Shown here piece after piece: positions 45,169 to 55,015 of a stretch of DNA of 64,000 nt (the stretch's first letter is position 1; each line of letters starts with the position of its first letter). Under the pieces are notes generated by a model that was not told where the DNA came from, made no database searches, and saw nothing but the letters and a program-made list of their open reading frames with translations. Source of the stretch: Phycisphaerales bacterium (GTDB taxonomy: Bacteria; Planctomycetota; Phycisphaerae; Phycisphaerales; UBA1924). The stretch covers positions 1 to 64,000 of the forward strand of contig JADYYE010000036.1 of assembly GCA_020853815.1 (NCBI GenBank), given 5' to 3'. The translations under genes were made by a program, and so were the position numbers.

Positions 45169-45257
45169 TCGGACCAGCCGAAAGGACGCCCTCAAGCCAT
45201 GCGCGCGTCCGCTCGATGATCCCTTCGGCGCGCCAGGTGCGCCCCAGGGAGTTACCC

Positions 45258-46292
45258 GTGCGAGTATTGGTCGTCGACGATTCGGTCGTGATCCGCCGCA
45301 TGCTCACCAAGTTCATCGAGTCCGACGGGATGATGAAGGTGGTCGACAGCGCGCGGGACGGGCAGCAAGCACTCGAAAAGGTCCAGGCGCTCGCGCCCGA
45401 CGTGATGACGCTGGACGTCGAGATGCCCGTGATGGACGGCCTGGGCGTGCTGGCGCGCCTGCGCACCCTGCGCCCCGAACTGCGACCCGCCGTGCTCATG
45501 TGCTCCACCCTCACCGCCGCCGGCAGCACCCACGCCCTCGAGGCCATGCGCCTCGGCGCCGCCGACGTGATCGCCAAGGACGTCTCCGACGAAGAGACCC
45601 TGCGCCGCGAGGTGATCTCCAAGCTCCGCGCCATCGGCGAGGCTCGCAAGCAGAAGTTCCCACCGCGACCCACCTCCCCCGCCAATCTCCCCAAACGCGA
45701 GTATCAACTCGTCGTCGTCGGCTCCAGCACCGGAGGCCCGCCGGTCGTCGAACGCCTGATCAGCGGCCTGCCGCGCACGCTCTCCACGCCCCTGATCCTG
45801 GCTCAGCACATGCCCGCCATGTTCACCAAGGGGTTGGCCGATCGTCTGGCGCAGATCAGCGCCGTCGCCGTCCACCACGCCGACCAGGACATGCCCCTCG
45901 AGCGCGGGCACGTCTACATCATCCAGGGCGGCAAGCACGGGCGCGTTCACGCCACGCCCGCCGGACGCCTGCGCCTGGAGATCTCCGACGAACCCAAGAC
46001 CGCGCTGTACAAGCCCTGCGTCAACGAACTGTTCGCCTCCGCCGCCCAGGCAACCGGCGAAGCCACCATCGGCGTCGTGCTCACCGGCATGGGCGATGAC
46101 GGGCTTATCGGCGGGCGCGAACTCGCCGCCTCGCGCGGCGTGATCCTGGCCCAGGAAGGCTCGACCTGCGTGGTGTACGGCATGCCCAAGGCCGTGGTCG
46201 ACGCCGGCATCGCCACCCCGGGCACGCCCGACTCGATCCTCGCCGCGCTTGTTTCGGCGGTGGGGGGCAAGGCCGCGGCCAAGGTCGCCTGA
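45258..46292 (+). CDS. cheB: Chemotaxis response regulator protein-glutamate methylesterase
   Basis: 344 residues: a receiver domain (phosphoacceptor Asp53 in TLDVEMP, acidic pair near residues 7-8) and a CheB methylesterase domain with Ser157 in GSSTGGPP, His184 in QHMP and Asp in TGMGDDG. It removes methyl groups from chemoreceptors and can deamidate them. GTG 45258 has GGGAG 6 bases upstream; an earlier in-frame codon is not preferred. It is the first gene of the operon cheB-cheW-cheR-cheA-cheX-cheY. Confidence 0.95.
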   Translation: MRVLVVDDSVVIRRMLTKFIESDGMMKVVDSARDGQQALEKVQALAPDVMTLDVEMPVMDGLGVLARLRTLRPELRPAVLMCSTLTAAGSTHALEAMRLGAADVIAKDVSDEETLRREVISKLRAIGEARKQKFPPRPTSPANLPKREYQLVVVGSSTGGPPVVERLISGLPRTLSTPLILAQHMPAMFTKGLADRLAQISAVAVHHADQDMPLERGHVYIIQGGKHGRVHATPAGRLRLEISDEPKTALYKPCVNELFASAAQATGEATIGVVLTGMGDDGLIGGRELAASRGVILAQEGSTCVVYGMPKAVVDAGIATPGTPDSILAALVSAVGGKAAAKVA

Positions 46293-46436
46293 ACAGGGGT
46301 TTACCCAGATTTCGCGGTTCGCCCCCTCGGACGGGGGGTTCCCAGCCTCCAGCCCCCGAACTCCGCTGAAGTCGCCCCGAAGCTCCGTCGATACGACAGA
46401 CGCGCCCGTTCGTTCTCAGGCGCTCGAGGAATTGCC

Positions 46437-46931
46437 ATGTCGCACCAGATCAGCCAGCACCAGGCGTCGTCCGGCCCCACCCAGCTCCAGCTCGTCACCT
46501 TCGAGGTCGCGGGCGAGGAGTTCGCCGTGGACATCCTCGCGGTCCAGGAAATCAACCGCATGATGGACCTCACCCGCGTGCCCCAGAGCCCGCCCGAGGT
46601 CGAGGGCGTGATCAACCTCCGCGGCAAGATCATCCCGGTGCTCGACCTGCGCAAGCGCTTCGGCTTCCCCACCGCCGAACGCGGCGAGGACACCCGCATC
46701 GTCGTCGTCGAGGTCCAGGGCCGCGTGCTCGGCTTCCTCGTCGACAAGGTCCACGAGGTGCTCCGCATCTCCAGCGAGATCGTCGAGCCCGCGCCCGCCA
46801 TGGTCTGCTCCATCAACGCCGACTTCATCGCCGGCGTCGGCAAGCTCAACGACCGCCTGCTGATCCTGCTCGATCTCCAGAAGCTGTTCGGCTCGGCCGC
46901 CCTGGGCGCCGCGGTCGCCGCCGCGGCCTGA
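46437..46931 (+). CDS. cheW: Chemotaxis coupling protein
   Basis: 164 residues of the SH3-like CheW fold, linking receptors to CheA. Motifs are LVTFEVAGEEFAVDI at the start and INLRGKIIPVLDLRKRFG. The C-terminus is unusually alanine-rich. It is the second gene of the operon, 144 bases after cheB. Confidence 0.94.
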   Translation: MSHQISQHQASSGPTQLQLVTFEVAGEEFAVDILAVQEINRMMDLTRVPQSPPEVEGVINLRGKIIPVLDLRKRFGFPTAERGEDTRIVVVEVQGRVLGFLVDKVHEVLRISSEIVEPAPAMVCSINADFIAGVGKLNDRLLILLDLQKLFGSAALGAAVAAAA

Positions 46932-46979
46932 TGCCCGTTCCTTCCCGCTCAACCACCGCCCCCGATCTCGGAGAGCCTC

Positions 46980-47843
46980 ATGTCCACCGCCGCCTCGAAG
47001 ATCAGCATCACCGACCGCGAGTTCAACGACCTGCGGAAGATCATTTACGAGCGATCGGGCATCCACTTCCCCGACGGGAAGAAGTACGTGCTCGAGTCGC
47101 GCCTGGGCCATCGCCTGGCCGAGCTCGAGATGGAGAACTTCACCCAGTACATCCAGTTCCTCTCCATGGGCCCGTACATGGCCGACGAGTTCCAGGAGAT
47201 GTTCAACCGCATCACCATCAACGAGACCAGCTTCTTCCGCAACGAGCCGCAGCTCGACATCTTTGAGAAGACCGTCCTGCCCGAGATCCTTGAAGCACGC
47301 CAGTCGACCCGGCGTCTCCGCGTCTGGTCCGCCGCCTGCTCCACCGGCGAGGAGCCCTACACCCTCGCCATCCTCATCCAACGCTCGCTGGGCATCCGCA
47401 TCAACGACTGGCGCATCGAGATCCTCGGCACCGACATCAGCGAGAAGGCCCTCGAGGTCGCCGAGTCCGCCAAGTACACCGAATACGCGATGCGCTCGAC
47501 GCCGCCCATCATCCGCCAACGCTTCTTCAAGAACGAGGGACCGTACTCCTTCCTCAACGACGCCACCCGCTCGATGGTCACCTTCGAGAAGCACAACCTC
47601 CGCGACCGCCTCGGCGCCAAGCGCCACGGCGTGTGGGACGTGATCTTCTGTCGCAACGTCATGATCTACTTCGACGACGCCATGAAGAAGCAGGTGCTCA
47701 ATATGTTCGCCGACCAGCTCGCGGACGACGGGTACCTCTTCATCGGACACTCCGAGACCATCCGCTCGGGCGAGGCGCCCTTCCAGGCCCTGCCCCTGCC
47801 CCAGGGCTTCTGCTATCGCAAGCTGACCAGCAAGACCATCTAA
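46980..47843 (+). CDS. cheR: Chemotaxis protein methyltransferase
   Basis: 287 residues. CheR methylates receptor glutamates using SAM. The N-terminal helical domain is followed by the methyltransferase fold with WSAACSTGEEPYTLAI (SAM loop), EILGTDISEKAL and FCRNVMIYFD. ATG 46980 follows GGAGA by 5 bases. It is the third gene of the operon. Confidence 0.95.
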   Translation: MSTAASKISITDREFNDLRKIIYERSGIHFPDGKKYVLESRLGHRLAELEMENFTQYIQFLSMGPYMADEFQEMFNRITINETSFFRNEPQLDIFEKTVLPEILEARQSTRRLRVWSAACSTGEEPYTLAILIQRSLGIRINDWRIEILGTDISEKALEVAESAKYTEYAMRSTPPIIRQRFFKNEGPYSFLNDATRSMVTFEKHNLRDRLGAKRHGVWDVIFCRNVMIYFDDAMKKQVLNMFADQLADDGYLFIGHSETIRSGEAPFQALPLPQGFCYRKLTSKTI

Positions 47844-47888
47844 GAGTTGTCGGGAACCAAGGCTGGCCAGGCCGGCCGGGAGCATCGC

Positions 47889-50195
47889 GTGTCTTCGTTC
47901 GATCCACAGATCGTGCAGGACTTCCTCACCGAGTCGGGCGAGCTCTTGTCGCAACTCGAGTCGGACCTGGTGACGCTCGAGCAGGACCCGGGCGACCCGG
48001 AAATGCTCAACCAGGTCTTCCGCGCGCTGCACACCATCAAGGGCAGCGCCTCGTTCCTCAGCCTCACCAACCTCGTCAAGATCGCCCACGCCGCGGAGAG
48101 CGCCCTCAACGCCGCCCGCAATCGCGTGGTGGTGATCGACCGCGAGGCGATGGACGCGCTGCTCAAGGCCGTCGACCTCATCAAGGAGCAGATGGGCCAG
48201 CTCGCCCAGGACGCCGCGCTCTCCGAGCCCGACGACGCCCTGGTCGCCGCGCTCGCCGCGCTGGGCGAGGGCAAGCAGAAGCGCGCCGCGGCCAAGCCCG
48301 CCGCCGCTCCCGCCGCCGAAGCCTCCCCCGCCAAGCCCGCCGGACCGGCGCTCGCCGAAGGCGACACGCCCCTGGTCCTGGGCGAGGGCAAGAAAGACCT
48401 CCTCGAGTACCTCATCGGCGACCTCGACGACTCGCTGGGCAAGGCCCGCGAGCAGGCGGCCCGCCTCTCCGACCCCTCCGGTTTCCGCGACGCCGCGTCC
48501 CAGCTCTTCGACCTCGCCGACGCCATCGCGCGCTCCGTCGACTTCTTCGAGGTCGCGCCCATGACGCGCCTGTGCGTCTGCCTGCGCAACGCCGCCCAGG
48601 CCTTCGGAGACGCCAGCGCCGACGCTCGAACCCAGCTCGCCCCGCGCGTCGGCGCCATCGTGTCGATGCTCGACTCCAAGACCGACGCGCTCCGCAAGAG
48701 CATCATCTGCGGCAAGTCGTTCGGCAAGCTCGTCGAACGCGTCGAAATGCTCATCTCCGGCGAACTCCCCGACGCGTTCCTGGCGCCCGGCGCGACCGCC
48801 GCCGACGCCCTGGCGCTCGACACGGGCGCATCCGCGGAATCAGCCTCCGGCGCCGCGGCGGACTCGACCGCCGATTCCGATCCCGCCACGCGAGATCGTC
48901 CCGCGCCCGTCGTAATCCCCGAGCCCGCCGACTCCGCGCCCGCCCCCGCGGGTGACGCCCGCGCCGACAAGGAGCCCGCCAAGCGCGCCGCGACGCCGGG
49001 CGGCGACCACACGATCCGCGTCGAGGTGAACCGCCTCGAAGCGCTCATGAACCTCGTGGGCGAGCTGGTGCTCCAGAAGAACCGCATCGCCGCGATCACG
49101 CGCCAGATGGGCTCCGCCGACAACGGCACGCAGGAGGCACGCGAGCAGATGCTGCTGGCGGCGTCCGGGCTCGATCGCGTCACCGCCGACATCCAGGTCG
49201 CCGTCATGCGCACGCGCATGCAGCCCCTGGAAAAGCTCTTCAGCAAGTACCCGCGCCTCATCCGCGATCTCTGCGGCAAGACCGGCAAGAAGATCGAGCT
49301 GGTGATCGAGGGCGGCGAGACCGAAGTCGACAAGTCGGTCATCGAAGAGCTGGGCGATCCGCTCGTGCACCTGCTGCGCAACGCCGCCGACCACGGGCTC
49401 GAGCTCCCCGCCGTTCGCCTCGCCGCGGGCAAGCCCGAGACCGGAACGATCACGCTCCGCGCCAGCCACGAGGGCAGCCACGTGCAGCTGCTCATCATCG
49501 ACGACGGACGCGGGCTCAACCGCGAGAGGATCGCCGCCAAGGCCGTCGAACGCGGGCTCGTCCGCGCCGAGGATGTCGCCGCTCTCCCCGACGAGGAGGT
49601 CTTCCGCTTCATCTTCCTCCCCGGCTTCTCGACCGCGGACAAGGTCAGCGACCTCTCCGGGCGCGGCGTGGGGATGGACGTCGTCCGCACCAACATCGAG
49701 AAGCTCAAGGGCCTCATCTCACTCTCGAGCCAGCAGGGCAATGGCACCACGGTGTCGATCACGATCCCGCTCACCGTCGCGATTCTCCCCGCGATGATGG
49801 TGGGCGTGGGCGACGAGGTCTACGCCGTCCCGCTCAACAACATCCTCGAGATCGTCAAGCCCGACCCGGCGTCGCTCTCCTCGATCGGCGGGCGGAGCGT
49901 GATGCGCCTGCGCGACTCGGTGCTCCCGCTCATCAGCTCCGCGGACCTCTTCGAGCTCCCCGCCGAGGGCGTCCAGACGCCCTTCGCCGTCGTGCTCTGC
50001 ATGAACAACTCGCGCGTGGGCCTGCTCGTCACGCGCCTGATCGGCCAGCAGGAGATCGTCATCAAACCCCTCGACGGCGTCGGAACCCGCGGCGGAGCGG
50101 CGGGCGGCGCGACGGTTCGCGACGACGGCGGCGTCAGCCTCATCATCGACGTCGCGGAACTGATCCGGATGGCGCAGGGACGAACCAACGCGTAA
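47889..50195 (+). CDS. cheA: Chemotaxis histidine kinase
   Basis: 768 residues. P1 (Hpt) has the phosphorylated His48 in RALHTIKGSASFL. A long Ala/Pro-rich linker and helical region (about 105-370) replaces a recognisable P2; then comes the P3 dimerisation helix (about 375-440), a P4 HATPase with N box LLRNAADHGLE, G1 DDGRGLN, G2 GRGVGMDVV and GNGTTVSI, and a P5 CheW-like domain. GTG 47889 has GGGAG 7 bases upstream; TTG 42 bases earlier is possible but weaker. It autophosphorylates under receptor control and phosphorylates CheY and CheB. Confidence 0.95.
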   Translation: MSSFDPQIVQDFLTESGELLSQLESDLVTLEQDPGDPEMLNQVFRALHTIKGSASFLSLTNLVKIAHAAESALNAARNRVVVIDREAMDALLKAVDLIKEQMGQLAQDAALSEPDDALVAALAALGEGKQKRAAAKPAAAPAAEASPAKPAGPALAEGDTPLVLGEGKKDLLEYLIGDLDDSLGKAREQAARLSDPSGFRDAASQLFDLADAIARSVDFFEVAPMTRLCVCLRNAAQAFGDASADARTQLAPRVGAIVSMLDSKTDALRKSIICGKSFGKLVERVEMLISGELPDAFLAPGATAADALALDTGASAESASGAAADSTADSDPATRDRPAPVVIPEPADSAPAPAGDARADKEPAKRAATPGGDHTIRVEVNRLEALMNLVGELVLQKNRIAAITRQMGSADNGTQEAREQMLLAASGLDRVTADIQVAVMRTRMQPLEKLFSKYPRLIRDLCGKTGKKIELVIEGGETEVDKSVIEELGDPLVHLLRNAADHGLELPAVRLAAGKPETGTITLRASHEGSHVQLLIIDDGRGLNRERIAAKAVERGLVRAEDVAALPDEEVFRFIFLPGFSTADKVSDLSGRGVGMDVVRTNIEKLKGLISLSSQQGNGTTVSITIPLTVAILPAMMVGVGDEVYAVPLNNILEIVKPDPASLSSIGGRSVMRLRDSVLPLISSADLFELPAEGVQTPFAVVLCMNNSRVGLLVTRLIGQQEIVIKPLDGVGTRGGAAGGATVRDDGGVSLIIDVAELIRMAQGRTNA

Positions 50196-50237
50196 AGGAC
50201 GCAGAAAGAGCCGAGAACCGGCGAAACTGGAGTGACC

Positions 50238-50747
50238 ATGGACCCGAATTACATCAAGCCGTTCATCACGAGCATCCAGAACGTCTTCTCGACGATGCTC
50301 CAACTCCCGGTCTCGATCGGCGAGCCCACCATCAAGTCCGGGCAGCAGCCCTTCGACGTCTCGGGCATCATCGGCATGTCCGGCGACGTCACCGGCTCGG
50401 TCGTCCTCAGCTTCCCCCGCGACTGCGCCGAACGCGTCGTCGCCCTCTTCTGCGGGCAGCAGGTCGCCTTCGAGACCTCCGACTTCAACGACGCCATCGG
50501 CGAACTGGTGAACATGGTCTCGGGCAACGCCAAGGCCCTTTTCCCCGCCGGACGAAAGGTCAGCATCTCCTGCCCCAGCGTCGTGGTCGGCGCCAAGCAC
50601 AGCGTGGCCCGTCAGTCCGACGTTCCCTGCATCCAGATCCCCTGCGGGACCGACTGCGGCGACTTCGTGATCGAGATCGCCATCAAGTCCAAGCCCGCCG
50701 CCGATCCCGCCGCCGCCACCAACGCCGCCGCGTCCGTCAAGGCCTAA
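50238..50747 (+). CDS. cheX: CheX/CheC-type phosphatase of CheY-P
   Basis: A 169-residue protein of the CheX family, with the phosphatase pair Glu89 and Asn92 in GELVNMVSGN, the sequence pattern of CheX/CheC phosphatases. It dephosphorylates CheY-P to end the signal. ATG 50238 has GGAG 5 bases upstream. The C-terminal tail is Ala-rich. It lies between cheA and cheY. Confidence 0.9.
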   Translation: MDPNYIKPFITSIQNVFSTMLQLPVSIGEPTIKSGQQPFDVSGIIGMSGDVTGSVVLSFPRDCAERVVALFCGQQVAFETSDFNDAIGELVNMVSGNAKALFPAGRKVSISCPSVVVGAKHSVARQSDVPCIQIPCGTDCGDFVIEIAIKSKPAADPAAATNAAASVKA

Positions 50748-50800
50748 CCACCGAACCCCGACCGGCTTCCAAGCCGATAGACAGAGACTGAGGAGCAGTC

Positions 50801-51178
50801 ATGAAGATCATGCTTGTGGACGACTCGAAGACCATGCGCAACATCCAGAAGGCGGTGCTGGCGCAGCTCGGGCACAGCGACATTGTCGAGGCCTGCGACG
50901 GCCAGGACGCCCTGTCCAAGGTCCAGGCCGCCAAGCCCGACCTCTTGCTGGTCGACTGGAACATGCCGAACATGGACGGGCTGTCGTTCGTGAAGGCGTT
51001 CCGCCAGACCAACAAGGCCACGCCCATTATCATGGTGACGACCGAGGCCGAAAAAGGCCGTGTCATCGAGGCGATCAAGGCCGGGGTGAACAACTACGTG
51101 GTCAAGCCCTTCACGCCCGACCTGCTGAGCCAGCGCATCCAGGAGACGCTGGCCAAGAAGGCCGCCAGCGCCGCCTAA
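50801..51178 (+). CDS. cheY: Response regulator CheY
   Basis: 125 residues: a single receiver domain with Asp7-Asp8, phosphoacceptor Asp52 in LLVDWNMP, Thr80-Thr81 in MVTTEAE and Lys102 in VVKPFTP. No output domain is present, as for CheY. It is the last gene of the operon before a strong terminator. It may set flagellar motor direction or control another motility output. Confidence 0.95.
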   Translation: MKIMLVDDSKTMRNIQKAVLAQLGHSDIVEACDGQDALSKVQAAKPDLLLVDWNMPNMDGLSFVKAFRQTNKATPIIMVTTEAEKGRVIEAIKAGVNNYVVKPFTPDLLSQRIQETLAKKAASAA

Positions 51179-51205
51179 GCCCCGACAACACCCAGGATTC
51201 CCTTG

Positions 51206-51231
51206 GCCGGGGCCACAACCCCGGCTTTTTT
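51206..51231 (+). terminator. Intrinsic terminator of the chemotaxis operon
   Basis: GCCGGGG and its complement CCCCGGC around CCACAA are followed by TTTTTT. Confidence 0.93.
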
Positions 51232-51359
51232 GCGCGCTGTTCGGACCTTGCGGCATCGGTGGGGCGTCTGACCCGTATGGGAAGAGCCCGGGTGGCGACC
51301 CGGGGTCTCTTTGGGGGGTGGGGGTGGACACGGGCCACCCCGTCGCGGAGAATCCGCTG

Positions 51360-52778
51360 ATGTCGATGAGGTTGGGAGTGCGCTGGGTGGGGGCCCTTTG
51401 TGGCCTGTTGGGTGCCGTCGTGGCCGCACGCGCCCAGGAACAGCCTGCCACCCCGCCGCCGACGCCCCCGCCCCAGTCCGCACCCCAACCCGAAGCAAAG
51501 CCCGACACCACGCTCGAGTCCGACCGGCCCCTCATCCCAAGCGGACCCGACGACGCCGACCTCGGGCCCGACGATGAGGTCCGCGAGACGGTCGTTATCC
51601 TCACCGACGGGCGGCGCATGACCGGCGTCCTGGGCGAACAAACCGCCAAGGGCGTCACCCTTTCGATCGGCGGGATCGACACCTACTTTCCCGCCGCCGA
51701 CGTGGCTTCGGTCGAGCCCCAGCCCACCACCCGCGAGCGCTATCGCCAGATGCGAGAAACGATCGACGATGATGACGTCGACCGGCGCGCCAACCTCGCC
51801 GACTGGCTGCGCGAGCGAGGCCAGCTCCGCCTGGCCCTCCGCGAGGTCGACGGCGTGCTCGCGCGCAACCCCTCCCACCGAGAGGCCGGCGAACTCCGCA
51901 CCCTCATCCTCGAACAGATGAGGCTCGACGCGGCTTCCGGCAAGCGAGCGCCCGACGAGAGCAAGGTCGGCGGGGCGGACCCCACCAAGCGCCCCGCGTT
52001 TCCCGTTCTTTCCCCCGAGCAGATCAATCTCCTGCGCGTGTACGAGATCGACCTGGCCGACCCGCCCCGGATGGTGATCGAGTACGAGACCGTGCACCAG
52101 CTCTACCAGAAGTACGCCGGGCATGAGCTGCTTCCCAAGAGCCGCGAGTCGGAGGATCAGCTCCACCGCAAGCGCCCCGAGCAGATTCTCGAGCTGATGT
52201 TCCGCCTTCGGGCCCGCGAGTTCTATCCCAAGGTGCAGGTGATCGAAGACCCGGGCGCCATGCGTCGATTCCGCGACAACGCCCATCGCACCTGGATCAT
52301 CAACTCGTGCGCCACCTCCGCCTGCCACGGCGGGAACGAGGCCGGGCGGCTCATGCTCAACAATCGGCGTCCCAACTCCGACTCCACGGTGTACACCAAC
52401 TATCTGATCCTCGACCGGTTCAGGATCCGCGAGGCCAAGGGCCCCGAGCTGAATCCCGAGGCCAACGCCGAGGCCGCCGCCGCACGCCCCGCCGAGCCCA
52501 GGCTGGTCCCGCTCATCGACTACGACGATCCCGCCCGCTCGCCCCTTCTCCAACTCGGGCTTCCCGCGGGCGAGAGCACCTACCCGCACCCGATCATCCC
52601 CGGCCCGGGCAAGGGACGGACGATCCCCCCGGTTTTCCGAGGCAAGGACGATCGTCGCTACATCGCGGCGATTGAGTGGATCAAGTCCATGTACAAGCCG
52701 CGTACCGACTACCCGATCGAATACACTCCACCCTCCCCGGCGACGCCCGCGGCGGTGGGGCAGCCCACCGAGCGATAA
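51360..52778 (+). CDS. Exported protein with possible CX4CH heme site
   Basis: 472 residues with a signal peptide, a Pro/Gln-rich segment, a small beta domain (ETVVILTDGRRMTGVLGE), and a helical middle. Near residue 320 is SCATSACHGG, a CX4CH arrangement. CX2CH is the usual heme site and CX4CH is rare in c-type cytochromes, so a covalent heme is possible but uncertain. ATG 51360 follows GGAGA by 8 bases. The family is not recognised; alignment with a planctomycete cytochrome c-like domain is a guess. Confidence 0.7.
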   Translation: MSMRLGVRWVGALCGLLGAVVAARAQEQPATPPPTPPPQSAPQPEAKPDTTLESDRPLIPSGPDDADLGPDDEVRETVVILTDGRRMTGVLGEQTAKGVTLSIGGIDTYFPAADVASVEPQPTTRERYRQMRETIDDDDVDRRANLADWLRERGQLRLALREVDGVLARNPSHREAGELRTLILEQMRLDAASGKRAPDESKVGGADPTKRPAFPVLSPEQINLLRVYEIDLADPPRMVIEYETVHQLYQKYAGHELLPKSRESEDQLHRKRPEQILELMFRLRAREFYPKVQVIEDPGAMRRFRDNAHRTWIINSCATSACHGGNEAGRLMLNNRRPNSDSTVYTNYLILDRFRIREAKGPELNPEANAEAAAARPAEPRLVPLIDYDDPARSPLLQLGLPAGESTYPHPIIPGPGKGRTIPPVFRGKDDRRYIAAIEWIKSMYKPRTDYPIEYTPPSPATPAAVGQPTER

Positions 52779-52930
52779 GGCCCGTGGCTCCCGGCTGGGG
52801 CGCGTTCGTCGCGTGTTTGCTACAGTGTGCGGCCCGGACGAATCGCGCGATCACTTGTCCGGCGTCGGCCCACCGGACAAGAGTTTCCTGAGCGCCCCGC
52901 GCTCGATTCCGCATGAGGATGACCCCGATC

Positions 52931-54988
52931 ATGACGATCTCCGATCAATCCCGAGCCGCCCGTTCCCGTCGCCTCTCCGCCGCCCTCGTTGTCGCGATCC
53001 TCGCGGGCTCGACGGTGTCGGGGTGCGACGATCGATCTCCCGCCGAAAAGGCGTTGGTGCAGTCGTCGCGCGAGACGCACACGGTTTCGGGCGGGTCGGG
53101 CCCGGGCGACGCGGGCTTTGAGACCAAGAAGCGCCAGGCCGCCGCCACCGCGCTCACGAGCGTGGAGGGTTCCACCCCCGCCGAGGTCGCGGCGATGATG
53201 TCGACGCTGGCGCAGACGCAGCTGGGCCAGTCGACCGGCGCGAAAGCGGAACTGGTCAACGTCGAGCGCGAGGCGATGCTGAAAGAATCGCTGGTGCGCG
53301 GCCTGCTCGGGGAGTGGGCGAGCCGGGCGAGCCTGGCGTCGTCGCTCGAGAGCTTCGACGCGACCGACGCGATCAATGACCTGGGTGCGTCGACCGTCAC
53401 CAAGCAAAGGGACGCGATCGATTTCGGGGCGAGGAAGAAGGAACTCGACGCCAAGATCGCGGACTTGAAGGCCAAGGCCGACGCGGCGAACGCCCAGGGA
53501 GCGGCGGCGGAAGCCGAGTATGCAAAGCTTCGCGACCAGGCCCAGTCGTTGAGCGCGGTCCAGGCGGAGCCGCTGGTGGCGCAGGCCGCGACGTTCAAGC
53601 GGAAGAGCGACGAGGCCCACATCCAGGCGGCGCGGTATCTCGCGGAGGCCGACGTGATGTCGCCCGAGTCCGCCGAGGCGGCCCAGTCGGTCGAGCGCAC
53701 GGCCAACCAGATCAAGGGCCTCGAGGAAGCCCGCAAGCACCTGCAGGATCGGATGGCGCAGTCCAAGAGCGACGGCCGCGCCGCGCGGGCGGAGGCGGAC
53801 CAGGTCGCCGAGAACCTCGACAAGGCGGTGCAGGATTACAAGGCCTACCGCTCGGGCGCGGTGGACACGGCGTACGCGGCGCTGGCCAAGGCATATTCGA
53901 CCGCGGCGGGCACCGCCAAGAAGGCGACCGAGGACAAGGGCGGCGGGTCGAAGCTCGCGCTGGGCGCGGCGCAGCAGGCGCTGGGCGACCTGCACTGGAA
54001 CCGCGCCAAGGCGGAGCAGAAGTTCGCGCTGCTCATGGACCGCCTCGCCAACGTGACGCCCGAGCTGGCGAAAAAGTCGGCCTACGCGGACGACGCCAAG
54101 GCGGCGATGGAGGCCAAGAAGACGGCGTTGGAATCCGCCAAGAGCGCCTTCGAGGGCGCGGTCTCGGCCTATCGCGCCGCCGGCGCCAAGGGCCAGGTCA
54201 AGGAGCAGATCGACGCGGTGATCAAGCGTCTGGAGGCGTTCGCGGCGGCGGCGGGCGACGACAAGCTCGATGTGCTGGAGGTGCTGGCCAACGCCGCGAA
54301 GCCGGCGGAAGACGCGGCGCCGGCCGAGGCGGCGCCCAACGAAGCCCCCGCCTCACCCGAGACGGCGACGATCGGCGGAGAGAGCCGACCTCTGAGCGAA
54401 GCGCCGGAAGCGCTGCGTCAGAGCGTCGAGAAGCTTGCGAGCGTGGCTCGGGACGGGGACATGACGGGCCTGCGCGGCCTTCTGCAGATTCCCGACGAGC
54501 TGGCCGCGACCATGGATCAGTTGTTCAAGGTGATGGAAGCCCAGAGCGAGCTCGACCGGGCGTGTCGCGAGAAGTTCCAGAAAGGCCTGGCGGACGCGAT
54601 GGGCGGCGCCGGCGCCATGATGAGTGGGATGGGCGGCGCCATGGGGGCGTCGGGCGAACTCGATGTCGCAAACGCGACGTTTACCATGCCCAGCGAAGAT
54701 ACGGCGGTGGTAAGCGTGCCCGCGACGCCGCAGGCGTTGACGTGGAAGTCGAGCGAGGGCGGATGGAAGCTTCAGGTCGATCTCGGCGAGCTGCCGCCCG
54801 CCGCGCGAGACGCGCTCGTGCGGATGGCCGAACCACTCGCGGCCGCGTTTCGTGAGGTCGCCGAGGAGATCAAGGCCGACAAACTTCAGAGCATCCAGGC
54901 GGTCGGTGTTTCGCTCATGCAAAAGCTCGGGCCGATCATCCAGCAGATGCAGCAGGGTGGCGGCGGTGGCGGTGGCGGCGGCGGCTGA
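52931..54988 (+). CDS. Coiled-coil lipoprotein of unknown function
   Basis: About 685 residues: a signal peptide with lipobox STVSGC (lipid-modified Cys about residue 32), then extensive alanine- and charge-rich coiled coil (about 60-450), a linker rich in Ala/Pro/Glu, a short beta region near 575-610, and a poly-Gly tail. It should be tethered to a membrane and span an extracytoplasmic space. The ATG at 52931 is chosen as the start of the signal peptide; ATG 52913 is possible. No family is recognised. Confidence 0.72.
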   Translation: MTISDQSRAARSRRLSAALVVAILAGSTVSGCDDRSPAEKALVQSSRETHTVSGGSGPGDAGFETKKRQAAATALTSVEGSTPAEVAAMMSTLAQTQLGQSTGAKAELVNVEREAMLKESLVRGLLGEWASRASLASSLESFDATDAINDLGASTVTKQRDAIDFGARKKELDAKIADLKAKADAANAQGAAAEAEYAKLRDQAQSLSAVQAEPLVAQAATFKRKSDEAHIQAARYLAEADVMSPESAEAAQSVERTANQIKGLEEARKHLQDRMAQSKSDGRAARAEADQVAENLDKAVQDYKAYRSGAVDTAYAALAKAYSTAAGTAKKATEDKGGGSKLALGAAQQALGDLHWNRAKAEQKFALLMDRLANVTPELAKKSAYADDAKAAMEAKKTALESAKSAFEGAVSAYRAAGAKGQVKEQIDAVIKRLEAFAAAAGDDKLDVLEVLANAAKPAEDAAPAEAAPNEAPASPETATIGGESRPLSEAPEALRQSVEKLASVARDGDMTGLRGLLQIPDELAATMDQLFKVMEAQSELDRACREKFQKGLADAMGGAGAMMSGMGGAMGASGELDVANATFTMPSEDTAVVSVPATPQALTWKSSEGGWKLQVDLGELPPAARDALVRMAEPLAAAFREVAEEIKADKLQSIQAVGVSLMQKLGPIIQQMQQGGGGGGGGGG

Positions 54989-55015
54989 TCCCGCGAGCCC
55001 ACTACGATTTGCCGC

